64,000 bases of DNA from Calothrix sp. PCC 7103 (GTDB taxonomy: Bacteria > Cyanobacteriota > Cyanobacteriia > Cyanobacteriales > Nostocaceae), in assembly GCF_000331305.1 (NCBI RefSeq), contig NZ_KB217483.1:892340-956339 (forward strand). Direction: 5' to 3'. Below, piece by piece: positions 1 through 9,504 of this stretch (its first letter is position 1; each line of letters starts with the position of its first letter). Made by a program: the position numbers and the translations under genes. Below the pieces are notes generated by a model, which saw only the letters and a program-made list of their open reading frames with translations, did not search any database and was not told where the DNA came from.

Positions 1-49
1 GAATCCGGAATCACAAATTAATTACTTTCACAACAAAGGAAACAAAACA

Positions 50-253
50 ATGTCTAACGAACAACTCATGCAAGAAGAACTCAAAAAAGCTATCGCGTTG
101 GGAAATGAAGTCGCAAGCGATGAATTATCTGACGAAGACCTAGAACAAGTCGCAGGTGGCATTAATGTAGTAGTATGCTTCTTGTTTACTCGAATTCGCC
201 GACGTATCAAAAAATGTCTTCTCCGCTCTCGTATTTATAGCGAAAATGATTAA
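50..253 (+). CDS. Class II lanthipeptide precursor with double-glycine leader
   Basis: 67 residues. The leader (about 1-37) is acidic and ends in ELSDEDLEQVAGG, the pattern of double-glycine leaders of mersacidin- and prochlorosin-type precursors. The predicted core (38-67) has Cys43 and Cys56, Thr47, Ser60 and Ser64, and is very basic: six Arg and two Lys, clustered around 48-61. AAAGGA lies nine bases before the ATG. A LanM gene lies convergently 265 bp downstream and is the obvious modifying enzyme: it would dehydrate Thr/Ser and close lanthionine rings onto the two Cys. The ring pattern cannot be read from sequence. Further precursors may lie left of the window. The leader and LanM context make the class call firm; activity as a cationic antimicrobial is inference. 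Confidence 0.85.
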   Translation: MSNEQLMQEELKKAIALGNEVASDELSDEDLEQVAGGINVVVCFLFTRIRRRIKKCLLRSRIYSEND

Positions 254-404
254 AATTCAGATTAAGGCTTTTGCTTAAATACTTTGAATTCGAGTACAAA
301 ATGCCAAGATGCTGCAATGTAGTTTATTTAACAAGTCAAAGATTAGAAAGCTTATAAGAGCTAATACTTTTCAGTAAATAACAGATGATTGTAGTATCTT
401 TCCA

Positions 405-432
405 GCCTGGTTTATTTAATAAGCCAGGTTTT
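405..432. terminator. Imperfect hairpin after the precursor gene
   Basis: CCTGG at 406-410 pairs with CCAGG at 424-428 across an AT-rich loop and is followed by a short T run. It could end the precursor transcript, but the stem is short. Confidence 0.4.
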
Positions 433-440
433 TAATTATT

Positions 441-477
441 AAAAAAACCTGGTTCATACAATAAACCAGGTTTTTTT
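441..477. terminator. Strong bidirectional hairpin between precursor and lanM
   Basis: AAAAAAACCTGGTT (441-454) pairs with AACCAGGTTTTTTT (464-477) around a short loop. The arm starts in an A run and ends in a T run, so it can work as a Rho-independent terminator for both converging transcripts. Confidence 0.7.
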
Positions 478-518
478 AGGCTTTTCTGAGATGCTACCCT
501 ACTCTGCTTAAACTATAT

Positions 519-3500
519 CTATTCCCAGAGTAATACGGATGGGAGTGACTCTGGATATACGAGTCTTAGTAACTGATAACCAATACCTGCGGCGCCCTGA
601 AAGAATGCGGGGTTAAAGATATCAGCTTTTAGGTCAGGGAATAAATAATAATTTCCAAGTTTTGTTTTTCTTGCTACAAGAAATGCTGCTTGTTTCTGTG
701 CTAGTTCTAAAAGTTCGGGTGATGATAGCTTAGAGGCGCCAACTAATAATGTTTCTATTCTGCCAAAGTTTCCGCAACAAAGATGGTCTAGGTTGGGTAA
801 ACCAAAGTTTTTAGTCGTATTAATGGCAACCTCTATCTCTCGACGAATTTCTGAGTTATCAAGAACAGATAAACTACCTAAACGTCCTAAAGCGATGCCA
901 GGGGCGCCGTGACACCAACTAGTCATAAAATTATTGTCGTCTAAGTCAGCTTTGGTATCTGCCCAGTTTCCAGTATCAGGGAAAAATAAACTCCGCTCTT
1001 TTGATATTGCTGCCTTAGCTGCTTCAAAAAAAGATGTTTGTTGCGTTATTTGGAATAATTGTAATAAAGCATAAGCAATACCAGCGGCGCCATGCGAAAA
1101 TCCAGAACTAATCTGAGTCGTATTGTTTAGTAAATGATGCCCACAGTTAACCGCTTGTTCTAGAATCGCTGGTTCTGGTTTGATGGTGTACAAACTTAGT
1201 AACCCTAGTATTGTTCCAGCGGCGCCATTTACTAAATCAAGCTGATTATCATTCTCTATTATTTCCTTGGTTATTAAAGTCGCAACAATACTCGCAACTT
1301 CTATCAGCTTAGGCTCATCTAGTAATTGACTAATTTTGACTAGTGTATAAATAATAGATCCATAACCACTACCTGCACCTATACCCTCTTGCATAAAGAT
1401 TGGTTGGTTACTTGAGTTTGGTGGAGATAGTAAAGATTCTGTCAGGTCATTTAAAGCGCCTATCGCTAAGTCTTTAAATTCAGTATTGCCAGTAACTTTT
1501 GCTACTGTTGCTAAGAATAAAGCGATACCACAAACACCATCATATAAACTATCACCAATAGGTTGAAGTTGATATCGTCCAGCTTCAGGGTTATATTCCA
1601 TACCAATCCAAGTAACACTACCGTTGGCTGTATGAATAGCTCGTTTCTGAATCTCTTTGGCTATTTCTACAGCTTCTTGCACTAACTCAGCTTGCGTTAA
1701 TTCATATTGTGAGTCTACACTTAAAGCGTTCTTCGTATCAGTAGATGCTGTATTATTTTTGCCTTGAGCAATGCGTAACTGAAAAGAACTGCGAATAATT
1801 GAGACTTGTAATGCTAAATCATCATTACTCATCTGCTGAAGACGAGAAACCATTCGGTCGTAACCAGATTCTTTAAAATACCGAGCGACTTGGGAATTCT
1901 TGAGCATCAAAGCATCGCTGTTAGAGTCAGTCACAAAGTATGGAATATCCATCTGTTCCATAGCTTCTAACTCAAAAGCCAAAAGCGACCAAGCAGGGGG
2001 TTTATCATCAACTACAAGCATTGCACGACTTAATACATCCAGTTTAATGCTGTAATCAATACCATGCTGTAAATATTTTGGTTGCTGCGCTCTATCTAAG
2101 ACATCAGCGTAGATTTGACTGTTACGAAACAAAAACCGTATTTTTTGATGAGCTAAAGACTGTAATGGATTATCGCTAGCTAAAAGTTCTTGGCGCCGAG
2201 AAGATAGCAACCGATACATTGTCTCAAAGCCATCTATAATTTCCTTTAGGTAGTTATTTGGCGAAACAAAAGTATCACCAAGCATAACAGTGTTTGCTTG
2301 AACTGACATTGTGCCAGTTTCATACTCCATTACCATGTCGTCAGTATTGACGTTTTGCCATTTGCGTTTGCGAGCTGCAATTTCCTGCTCTTCAACTCCT
2401 CCTAAACCACTATCATCTACAGCATTACCTTGTGAATCAAATTCCCATCTAGGTAGTAGTCCTGTTCTAATTACAGAACTTGTCACTAATTTACTTGCCA
2501 AATACTGGGCGCCTCTTTTTTCTTGCATCGTTGGGTCAATATCACATGCATCTGGTTGCAAAAGAGTTTCCAAATCTATTAGAACCGGATGTTCACCATT
2601 GGCAATTAGATTTTCATGATGGAAATCTGTAGCTTGAAGTATATAAAGTAAACATAAAATCATCCCCGAACGCTGGTAATATCGCTGCACTTCTTGTTCA
2701 GAGTCACAAGGTAAATGCTCTACATACTCCATCCAACCATGAGTTTTAGAATCTATGACTTTGATGATTTTGAAAGGTACTTCAGTAGATTGTTGATTAC
2801 ACCAGTTCAAAAGTTCAGAATAAGCTTTTTCTAAACCTAAACCTCTAGGTTTGTATATGAGCTTAAATCCAGAAGCAAAGGTTAAAGCAATTACCGAACG
2901 TCCTTGGTTGTGTGGGTCAGAAAGATTAAGTTTTACTCCAGTTAGTTGGCTTACGTCTGCTTGAAAGGTTTGTTGAATGACTGGTAAATCTGTTTCTAAC
3001 CGCTGAATGAACTCTGCTTTCTCCTCTACCCAAAAGTTTATTGCTGTTCCAACTAAGCGCGCAAGAACACTATATTTTTGGAAAAAAGATAGTAGTTTAT
3101 CTGCTGCCAAATATTGGAGAAAAATTTTATACTGTGAATCAAAGCCATTCTTTTGTCGAGATGATGCAAGTGTATAAGTAGAAGACTTTAATGCTTTAAA
3201 TTCTGAAAACTCAAATTCTAAGGTTTGAGAACAAAGCATGGCTAATTTCACTAGAAGCTGGCGCTCCATACTTACATAACACTCTTTTGATGGCAAATAA
3301 GTGCAATTGTTCAGTAGTGAATTTAACTGTTGTCGAGCGACGAAAACGAATGGTAGATAAAGTGATTCAAAGGGAATTTGTTTATTGATATCAAGACATT
3401 TAGCAAGATATTTATAAGTATTTGCACAAGCTTCCCAGTCTGTATTAAAAACTTCTTGTAAAGTATTTGCCCACTCAGGAAAATCTTCTGTGGCAAGACG

Positions 3501-3734
3501 AACATCACCAAGAAGGGTAGCAACCGCACTAGAATTTACATCATCCCACACAAGACGTTTAGCAAATTTTTCAATATTCCCTTTTGCAACTCCCTGACTC
3601 CATACCTGCCAACGAGAGCGAACTATCTGAGTATCTACTTTTTTTGTATCTGGAACAAATTGATTGCTTAATCTTTCTTTTAAATTACTTGCTTGCTCAA
3701 CTATTGATACTAAATCTTGTAGCAATACTTTCAT
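519..3734 (-). CDS. lanM: Class II lanthipeptide synthetase LanM, CCG type
   Basis: 1071 residues from the ATG at 3734. GGAG at 3744-3747 sits nine bases before it; an upstream TTG at 3743 directly abuts the GGAG and cannot be used. The N-terminal DUF4135 dehydratase shows KLIYKPR near 295 and the kinase-like site DFHHENL with D370, H372 and N375, then D387 and E389 in LIDLETL. The C-terminal LanC-like cyclase has repeated GAAGIxY turns, CHGAPG (Cys about 941) and CCGNFG (Cys about 986-987). A CCG in place of the usual CHG gives three Cys zinc ligands, as in ProcM, a group linked to relaxed substrate use. No LanT or leader peptidase is visible. It converges on the precursor gene and may share a transcript with the AraC gene upstream. 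Confidence 0.93.
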   Translation of the reverse strand: MKVLLQDLVSIVEQASNLKERLSNQFVPDTKKVDTQIVRSRWQVWSQGVAKGNIEKFAKRLVWDDVNSSAVATLLGDVRLATEDFPEWANTLQEVFNTDWEACANTYKYLAKCLDINKQIPFESLYLPFVFVARQQLNSLLNNCTYLPSKECYVSMERQLLVKLAMLCSQTLEFEFSEFKALKSSTYTLASSRQKNGFDSQYKIFLQYLAADKLLSFFQKYSVLARLVGTAINFWVEEKAEFIQRLETDLPVIQQTFQADVSQLTGVKLNLSDPHNQGRSVIALTFASGFKLIYKPRGLGLEKAYSELLNWCNQQSTEVPFKIIKVIDSKTHGWMEYVEHLPCDSEQEVQRYYQRSGMILCLLYILQATDFHHENLIANGEHPVLIDLETLLQPDACDIDPTMQEKRGAQYLASKLVTSSVIRTGLLPRWEFDSQGNAVDDSGLGGVEEQEIAARKRKWQNVNTDDMVMEYETGTMSVQANTVMLGDTFVSPNNYLKEIIDGFETMYRLLSSRRQELLASDNPLQSLAHQKIRFLFRNSQIYADVLDRAQQPKYLQHGIDYSIKLDVLSRAMLVVDDKPPAWSLLAFELEAMEQMDIPYFVTDSNSDALMLKNSQVARYFKESGYDRMVSRLQQMSNDDLALQVSIIRSSFQLRIAQGKNNTASTDTKNALSVDSQYELTQAELVQEAVEIAKEIQKRAIHTANGSVTWIGMEYNPEAGRYQLQPIGDSLYDGVCGIALFLATVAKVTGNTEFKDLAIGALNDLTESLLSPPNSSNQPIFMQEGIGAGSGYGSIIYTLVKISQLLDEPKLIEVASIVATLITKEIIENDNQLDLVNGAAGTILGLLSLYTIKPEPAILEQAVNCGHHLLNNTTQISSGFSHGAAGIAYALLQLFQITQQTSFFEAAKAAISKERSLFFPDTGNWADTKADLDDNNFMTSWCHGAPGIALGRLGSLSVLDNSEIRREIEVAINTTKNFGLPNLDHLCCGNFGRIETLLVGASKLSSPELLELAQKQAAFLVARKTKLGNYYLFPDLKADIFNPAFFQGAAGIGYQLLRLVYPESLPSVLLWE

Positions 3735-3927
3735 GTAATACAACTCCTATAAATTAAAATTTTGGCTTTACTCACATTTCCCCACAATAAAACCTATATT
3801 AATTCTAGAGCATAGTATTTTGGTTACCTATCTGAAATGCTTCGATATGACTAATAATTTTTTCGTTTCATCAATAAACACAAAACAGACACGCTATTCT
3901 AGAACAAACCTATCACATTTCGTTTAC

Positions 3928-4554
3928 TCAAGGTCGATTTTCTCGGCGCCATACTTGAGGGGTTACATCAAAGCTAAGGCGAAACTGACGGAAAAAACAG
4001 CCTACATATCTATAACCTATAGTTTCTGCAATTTGTTCGATTGATAGGTCAGTTTCCGAAAGCAACTTACACGCTGCTATTATCCGACGATGAATTATCC
4101 AGCGATGTAACGACTTCCCGGTTTGGCGCCGCATTAAATCAGTTAAATAAGTAGGCGAATAACCAACAGCTTTGGCAACATCTTCCAGTTTAATGTTTTT
4201 TTGATAATTGTCTTCAATAAATTCAAAGACTTGATTCACTTGCGGACAAGGGTGAGACATGCGGAAATCATGGATTTCGTTAATTTTTGATGTTGACTGC
4301 TCAGACTGTTGATCTGCGGTATCAATTAAACCATTAATCTGCTCAACAGCACTTTGTAAGCTTTGTAAGCACTCTTGCTTTTTGTCATCACTCCAACTTT
4401 TTCCGTTTGTTTTGAGCAAGTCGGCTGATGTAATAATTGCGTTTATATGAGAGCGTAGTTGTTCAATAAGTTGATTCAAGTCAAATTTGTCTTCATTTCC
4501 TTGATTTTCTTGCATAAAGGAATGCATTTCTATTTCTAACGACTTAACGAACAT
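3928..4554 (-). CDS. AraC-family regulator with a histidine-kinase-dimerisation-like N terminus
   Basis: 208 residues; AGGA lies eight bases before the ATG. The C-terminal half (about 105-205) is a two-helix-turn-helix AraC/XylS DNA-binding domain (HPCPQVNQVFEFIEDNY, then LEDVAKAVGYSPTYLTDLMR and SIEQIAETIGY). Residues about 25-80 contain LIEQLRSHINAIITSADLL, which resembles the HisKA helix of sensor kinases, but there is no catalytic domain. The gene lies 193 bp upstream of lanM on the same strand and may control the lanthipeptide locus; the ligand is unknown. The DNA-binding domain is clear; the kinase-like segment is my reading. Confidence 0.85.
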   Translation of the reverse strand: MFVKSLEIEMHSFMQENQGNEDKFDLNQLIEQLRSHINAIITSADLLKTNGKSWSDDKKQECLQSLQSAVEQINGLIDTADQQSEQSTSKINEIHDFRMSHPCPQVNQVFEFIEDNYQKNIKLEDVAKAVGYSPTYLTDLMRRQTGKSLHRWIIHRRIIAACKLLSETDLSIEQIAETIGYRYVGCFFRQFRLSFDVTPQVWRRENRP

Positions 4555-5102
4555 AAAGTAAATCCTGTGCTTAATAAAAGTTGAATGCTGAAAATAAGTA
4601 ATTTAGTAAGAACTAAACTTGTTTGCATAAATACTATTAACAGATTTGATATTTACACAGAAAGTAATAAGGTTAACAATTAAAGTTATTAGCTTTGTTT
4701 CAACTTCAGTAATAATGTCATGAGTTACGCAATCTCCTTTGATAAAAATTTTGAACTCTTGTCTCACCGTAACGATGTTATTTAAGAATTTATGCAGTTC
4801 ATTGTTACAAAACTTTATATTTAATTTTCAATACTATGTTGAATTTGATACAAAAATATTAAAATTAAAAATGTAAAGCTTATTTAGCAAAGGTTACGGA
4901 GAAGCACATATGTATAGAATCATACTAAAACTTTTGAATAAATTTTCTGAAAAAGGATTAGGAATTTAAAAAACTGAGTTTAGTAGTACAAATCGTACAT
5001 ATATAAAGACAATTTAAGAACTTCCAATTAAAAAGTAAAAAATAAAAGTTTTGTTATAAAATGTCAGAAAGTGTGCAAATAAAATAAAAAATAAAAACCA
5101 AA
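4555..5102. other. AT-rich intergenic region without a recognisable gene
   Basis: 548 bp between the divergent AraC regulator and the S8 protease. Very AT-rich. I see no open frame, repeat or clear promoter motif. It must hold the promoters of both flanking genes. Confidence 0.5.
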
Positions 5103-6689
5103 GTGAAGCTCATTTATAAAGTTATAACATCAGTTACGGTTGCGATAACAGGCGCCATTGGTTGTTTTGTAGTTGCAGCAGAAGCATCAACATTTAGATT
5201 AGGACAACGTTCTACTGGACTGACTGTTACTCAGGGCGATATAGCAATGCGTGCAGATAAAGCAAGGCAAAGATTTAATGTTGATGGTAGCGGTATACTT
5301 GTAGGCGTAATTTCAGATAGCTTCAATAACCTAGGCGGCGCCCAAACAGATATAACCAACGGGGACTTGCCGTCAGATATCAAAGTCTTAAAAGAGTTAC
5401 CAAGTGGAGGCTCAGACGAAGCTCGTGCCTTGATGCAAATTATTCATGATGTTGCTCCAGGCGCCAAATTTGCATTTCACGTACCAACGGCATCACCAAA
5501 TGATCTTTCGACAGTAACAAGAGACTATGCAGAAGCAATTCGTAAACTGGCAGACGCGGGAGCAAAGATTATTGTATCTGATATCGGCGACCCATTTGAC
5601 CCAATGTTTCAAGATGGAATAATTGCTCAAACTATCGATAGTGTAGCATTTAGACCCGGAAATTCTGGAGTCTCCTTTTTTGCATCTGCAGGTAATGACG
5701 CTCGGAGTAGTTATGAAAGTGCATTTAGGAGTAGTGGCATACAAGACCCCCTAAACGGTGGAGAATTCCATAATTTTAACTCGGATAGAGACGTTGATAT
5801 TTTTCAAAAAATAACAATTCCTGAAGGTCGTTTTGCTAATTTCTTTTTTCAATGGGACGAACCCTTTGCTTCTTTGGGTGGTAAAGGTTCTGAAAATGAC
5901 CTTGATTTTTACTTATACGATAGTAGTGGTACTAATATATTGGCTCAAAGTACGGATGCGAATATAGGTCAAGACCCAGCAGAATTCTTTTCATTCCCCA
6001 ACGATGGACTAACACAAGAATTTAATTTAGCAATTTCTAAAAAAAGTGGAAAAAGCCCTGGTTTGATGAAATATATCGTGGGAGGAGCAGGGGGTGAGTT
6101 TCAAATCAACGAATATGACACAAAGAGTGGTACTACTTTTGGGTATAGCAATGCCAAGGGAGCTATGGCAGTTGGCACCGTTTCATACTTAGAAACACCA
6201 GAATTTGGAGTTAACCCAGCACGCAAAAGACTTTTCTCTTCAACTGGATGTGTACCAATTTTATTTGATATAAGTGGCAACCGTTTAGCACAACCCGAAT
6301 GTCGAGAAAAACCTGGAATAATGGCGCCTGATAACGTGAATAACACATTTTTTGGGAATGATATAGAGGAAGACTCAGACGATTTTCCAAATTTTTCTGG
6401 AAGCTCTGCGGCAGCACCTCACGCTGCCGCAGTAGCAGCTTTAATGCTTCAGCTTAATCCAAATTTAACCCCTACCCAAATCTATTCCATCCTTAAAGAA
6501 ACAGCTCTTGATATGGATGACCCAGATACCCCTGGATTTGACAGAGGTTTTGATTTTGCTACAGGTTATGGATTAATCAATGCAGAAGCAGCAATCGCAC
6601 GAGTTCAGGCAACAATTCCCGAACCATCTTTAGTGTTAGGAATATTAATAGTAGCTTGTCTTACTCGCTTTACTAAAATTAAAAATTAA
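5103..6689 (+). CDS. Exported subtilisin-fold (S8) serine protease with PEP-CTERM-like tail
   Basis: 528 residues from a GTG start with no clear ribosome-binding site. A signal peptide covers residues 1-29. The protease domain has Asp72 in VISDSF, Asn198 in SAGND and the nucleophile Ser435 in SGSSAAAPHAAA. Where subtilisins carry HGT before the IIHDVAPGA helix, this protein has SDEAR, putting Glu106 in the place of the catalytic His. That resembles the Glu of sedolisins, so the triad may be Asp-Glu-Ser. The C terminus has IPEPS, a hydrophobic stretch and Lys/Arg, as in PEP-CTERM sorting signals. The 3' end overlaps the converging adhesin gene by 11 bp. It could process surface proteins, or act on the lanthipeptide leader (LanP enzymes are S8), but the latter is speculation. 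Confidence 0.85.
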   Translation: MKLIYKVITSVTVAITGAIGCFVVAAEASTFRLGQRSTGLTVTQGDIAMRADKARQRFNVDGSGILVGVISDSFNNLGGAQTDITNGDLPSDIKVLKELPSGGSDEARALMQIIHDVAPGAKFAFHVPTASPNDLSTVTRDYAEAIRKLADAGAKIIVSDIGDPFDPMFQDGIIAQTIDSVAFRPGNSGVSFFASAGNDARSSYESAFRSSGIQDPLNGGEFHNFNSDRDVDIFQKITIPEGRFANFFFQWDEPFASLGGKGSENDLDFYLYDSSGTNILAQSTDANIGQDPAEFFSFPNDGLTQEFNLAISKKSGKSPGLMKYIVGGAGGEFQINEYDTKSGTTFGYSNAKGAMAVGTVSYLETPEFGVNPARKRLFSSTGCVPILFDISGNRLAQPECREKPGIMAPDNVNNTFFGNDIEEDSDDFPNFSGSSAAAPHAAAVAALMLQLNPNLTPTQIYSILKETALDMDDPDTPGFDRGFDFATGYGLINAEAAIARVQATIPEPSLVLGILIVACLTRFTKIKN

Positions 6690-9384
6690 ATGTTATGGCG
6701 TTACGCACCCTACACAAATTACGAGAAGCCAATGTAACTCTCTGTACAGGCGCCTGCGCGACCAATATCACATCACCATTCTTGTCTTTAACCCAGCTTT
6801 GTGCTTCTATAACTGGAGTGTAGGAGTGTGTAGGGGTGTAAGAAGATGAGATAGTTGGATGCTCAGTATTTAATGTTATCCACCTACCAGTTTGAACTTC
6901 TGCTTGTAGCGTTTCGGTGGGAGTTGGCGCCGTTCCGGAGCGTCCTGTTACAGTGAAAGAATTACCGCGCGCGCGAACACCTGGGTTACAACTCGATGTT
7001 ATTTGTTGCGATGCATCTACTAAACCTTCGGGTAACTCGACTATACCGCGATTGGGGTCAACATCCGGCGTATTTAGTATAATTGAGCCTGCTTGACCAA
7101 ACCGGGAACTAGCATCTATATCGTTAGTAGTGTTAACTTCGCGTGAATTTCCTTCGGAAAGATTAAATATATTCAAGGCATTAATATTAATCGTACCACC
7201 ATTACCAGTGAAAGCATTTGCTGTAATATTACTATTCTCTTTAGGATACGCCACAATAAAACCGTTTTTAGCGTTGATACTAATGTTACCTCCATTCCCA
7301 CCTTGTTCCGCAGTTCCCGCAGTAGTAGAAATCAAACTATTACCGCGTAGGATAAACAAGTCTTTCAAATTTATGGTGATGTTACCCCCATCACCGGAAT
7401 TACTCTGAGCATTAAGTTTAGCACTGTTGCTTAAAGTAATATTTCTGGCAGTAATATCTAAATTTCCGGCGCCCTTTGCAGCAATAGTAGGATTGAAACT
7501 GCTAACAGCAATTTGGGCTTGATTTGCAACAATTAATTTATCAGTTGTAATGGAGAGAAAACCACCTTTACCCGTAGCTTCAGGAACATTAAAAAAATTA
7601 TTACCGGGCAACCCACCAGAAGCACTGAGTATAGCAGTTGGAAAAAGTCCATTTTTGCTAATACCCGATAAGGAGATATTCTTAGCATTAATGATAAGAT
7701 TACCAGCATCGCCACTACCTAAAGTCGAAGTTTGAATAATTGCACCATCACGCATATTCAAATTATTAGCCTTAAGAGTCAAAAGTGCAGCATTACCTGA
7801 AGAATTGCGCGCGCTACTCGCCAATATACCACTGTTAACCACAGGATTATCTGGTCTGGAAACAACTTTTCCATCTGCGGTAAAGGCAATTCCTGATAAA
7901 TCAATGTTATTGGCATCTACAAATATTTCTCCAGCAGCACCATCTGCAAAAGTAATAGAACTAATTTGTGCCCCATTAGATAGACGTAACTCCGAAGTTT
8001 TAATTACCAATCTTCCAGCAGACCCTTTTCCAAAGCTTTGTGCGTAAATGCCACTACTTCTATTACCTGTATTTGATACACCAGTTGCAGTTAAAGATTC
8101 TTTTGCTGTGATATCAATGTATCCTCCTTGCCCAACTCCTAAAGCATTAGATGATATTTGCGCTCCACCTTGTAAAAATAATTGTTGTGTCTCAACATTG
8201 ACATCTCCAGCTTTACCGGCACCTCGTGCATTTGTAAGAATACCTGTGTTAGATCCAGTAGATTCTATGAATTGAGTTTTAATTGTAATATTACCGCCAA
8301 TTCCAGAAGCGCGATTATCAGTAAATAAAGTTGCTCCATTTTGAATCAAGATTTTATTAGCGAAAATTAATAAATTTGTACCTTTCCCAGATGCAGTAGC
8401 TGATAGTTGTGAAAATAAAGCACTAGAATTACCAATTAATTCAAAATTTTCCTTTGCATTTATAATGACATTTCCTCCTTTTCCATTACCAGTGATAAAA
8501 GATACAATTAGCGAACCATTTTCGATTTTTAAATTTCGAGAATTAATTGCTGCATCGCCACCAATATCGCCACCAACACTGACTTTTGAACCTTGGGATA
8601 GTCGAATGTCGCCAAATTCTTGTATTCCTGCGTATCCTAAAGAAAAACTTGTGTCAGTCGGGCTTATACTTACTAACCCTAAACTTGCAGTACTTCCTAA
8701 TTCTATCTTTCCATCTAAAGCTGTGAGATAGCCACCAGGTAACTCTACATTACCCCCCACAAGTGCCAACATTTTACCCGGTTTGACAGCTAAACCCACA
8801 TTATTTGATACTGATTGATTAACTATTGTACCTGGATTCTTTCCAAATTGTAAGCCAGTGGGAACGCTGATTGTTAACAATAATTCATTATTTGCAGTAT
8901 TAACAGCGCTAAACTCTGTTGCATTCTTAAATGTGAGGCTATCAGCAGTACTGGCAATAAAAGAACCACCAATATTTAAAGCAGCATCCTTTCCAAAAAT
9001 AAGTCCATTAGGATTAATTAAGAATAAATTGGCAGAGCTTGCAGTATTACCATTTTGTACAATCTCTATTAAACCATTAATTTTTGATGGTAATGTACCA
9101 GTAACGCGCGAAAAAATATTTGCTATACTTGCATCATGCTTAAAAGAAGCAATTTTTCCACTTGGAACAGAAAACTCACTAAAACTATGAAATAAATTAC
9201 TTCCTGCTTGCGTTCCTCCCGTAATAAATGTCGTATTATTATTTGGATTTACTAAAGTAGTATTAACTAAAGTATTGTCTGGAATTATTTGAGCTTGCAA
9301 TGGGGAAATTTTAATACAATAAGAGATAAAAAACATATTTAAAACTAAAGGTATAGAAAGCTTTTTAATTACAATATTAACCAT
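6679..9384 (-). CDS. FHA-type two-partner-secretion adhesin (paralogue 1)
   Basis: 901 residues. Signal peptide about 1-32 (ends SPLQA), then the TPS secretion domain (residues about 33-180) with LFLINPNGLIFG and LNIGGSFIAS, followed by a long beta-helical repeat region rich in GNAGNL- and GGxISI-type turns. The conserved tail has SSCNPGVRARGNSF, a QTGRWIT segment and ASRNLC. Proteins of this form are exported by a TpsB/FhaC outer-membrane partner, which is absent from the window. It is paralogous to the adhesin at 11740-14556: the last 150 residues are nearly the same. The two Cys of the tail may form a disulphide or anchor. Open frames on the opposite strand are shadows. Confidence 0.88.
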   Translation of the reverse strand: MVNIVIKKLSIPLVLNMFFISYCIKISPLQAQIIPDNTLVNTTLVNPNNNTTFITGGTQAGSNLFHSFSEFSVPSGKIASFKHDASIANIFSRVTGTLPSKINGLIEIVQNGNTASSANLFLINPNGLIFGKDAALNIGGSFIASTADSLTFKNATEFSAVNTANNELLLTISVPTGLQFGKNPGTIVNQSVSNNVGLAVKPGKMLALVGGNVELPGGYLTALDGKIELGSTASLGLVSISPTDTSFSLGYAGIQEFGDIRLSQGSKVSVGGDIGGDAAINSRNLKIENGSLIVSFITGNGKGGNVIINAKENFELIGNSSALFSQLSATASGKGTNLLIFANKILIQNGATLFTDNRASGIGGNITIKTQFIESTGSNTGILTNARGAGKAGDVNVETQQLFLQGGAQISSNALGVGQGGYIDITAKESLTATGVSNTGNRSSGIYAQSFGKGSAGRLVIKTSELRLSNGAQISSITFADGAAGEIFVDANNIDLSGIAFTADGKVVSRPDNPVVNSGILASSARNSSGNAALLTLKANNLNMRDGAIIQTSTLGSGDAGNLIINAKNISLSGISKNGLFPTAILSASGGLPGNNFFNVPEATGKGGFLSITTDKLIVANQAQIAVSSFNPTIAAKGAGNLDITARNITLSNSAKLNAQSNSGDGGNITINLKDLFILRGNSLISTTAGTAEQGGNGGNISINAKNGFIVAYPKENSNITANAFTGNGGTININALNIFNLSEGNSREVNTTNDIDASSRFGQAGSIILNTPDVDPNRGIVELPEGLVDASQQITSSCNPGVRARGNSFTVTGRSGTAPTPTETLQAEVQTGRWITLNTEHPTISSSYTPTHSYTPVIEAQSWVKDKNGDVILVAQAPVQRVTLASRNLCRVRNAITFNF

Positions 9385-9416
9385 ATTTTTTAGCTCACAA
9401 TTAACTAGTAAATTAA

Positions 9417-9446
9417 TGTAGAGACATTACATTTTACGTCTCTACA
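9417..9446. repeat. GTAGAGAC hairpin, intergenic family member
   Basis: TGTAGAGAC (9417-9425) and GTCTCTACA (9438-9446) form a nine-bp stem. It lies between RTX protein 1 and adhesin 1. The same stem recurs at 26856-26883 and 36832-36859. Terminator or dispersed repeat. Confidence 0.6.
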
Positions 9447-9504
9447 ATTTATATTCAAACCTATCTTATAACCACAGTAAGACACTAGATATCGTCAATA
9501 ATCC

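Noticed and set aside
5103-6689. Dedicated LanP leader peptidase
   Set aside because: It is an S8-fold protein near the lanM locus, but has a PEP-CTERM tail, an altered triad and a 548-bp gap from the regulator on the opposite strand. Only a possibility.
7130-9190. Several open frames on the + strand opposite adhesin 1
   Set aside because: They mirror the beta-helix repeats of the adhesin on the other strand, lack ribosome-binding sites and have no recognisable domain. Same for 11900-12916 opposite adhesin 2 and for the many frames opposite the giant gene.
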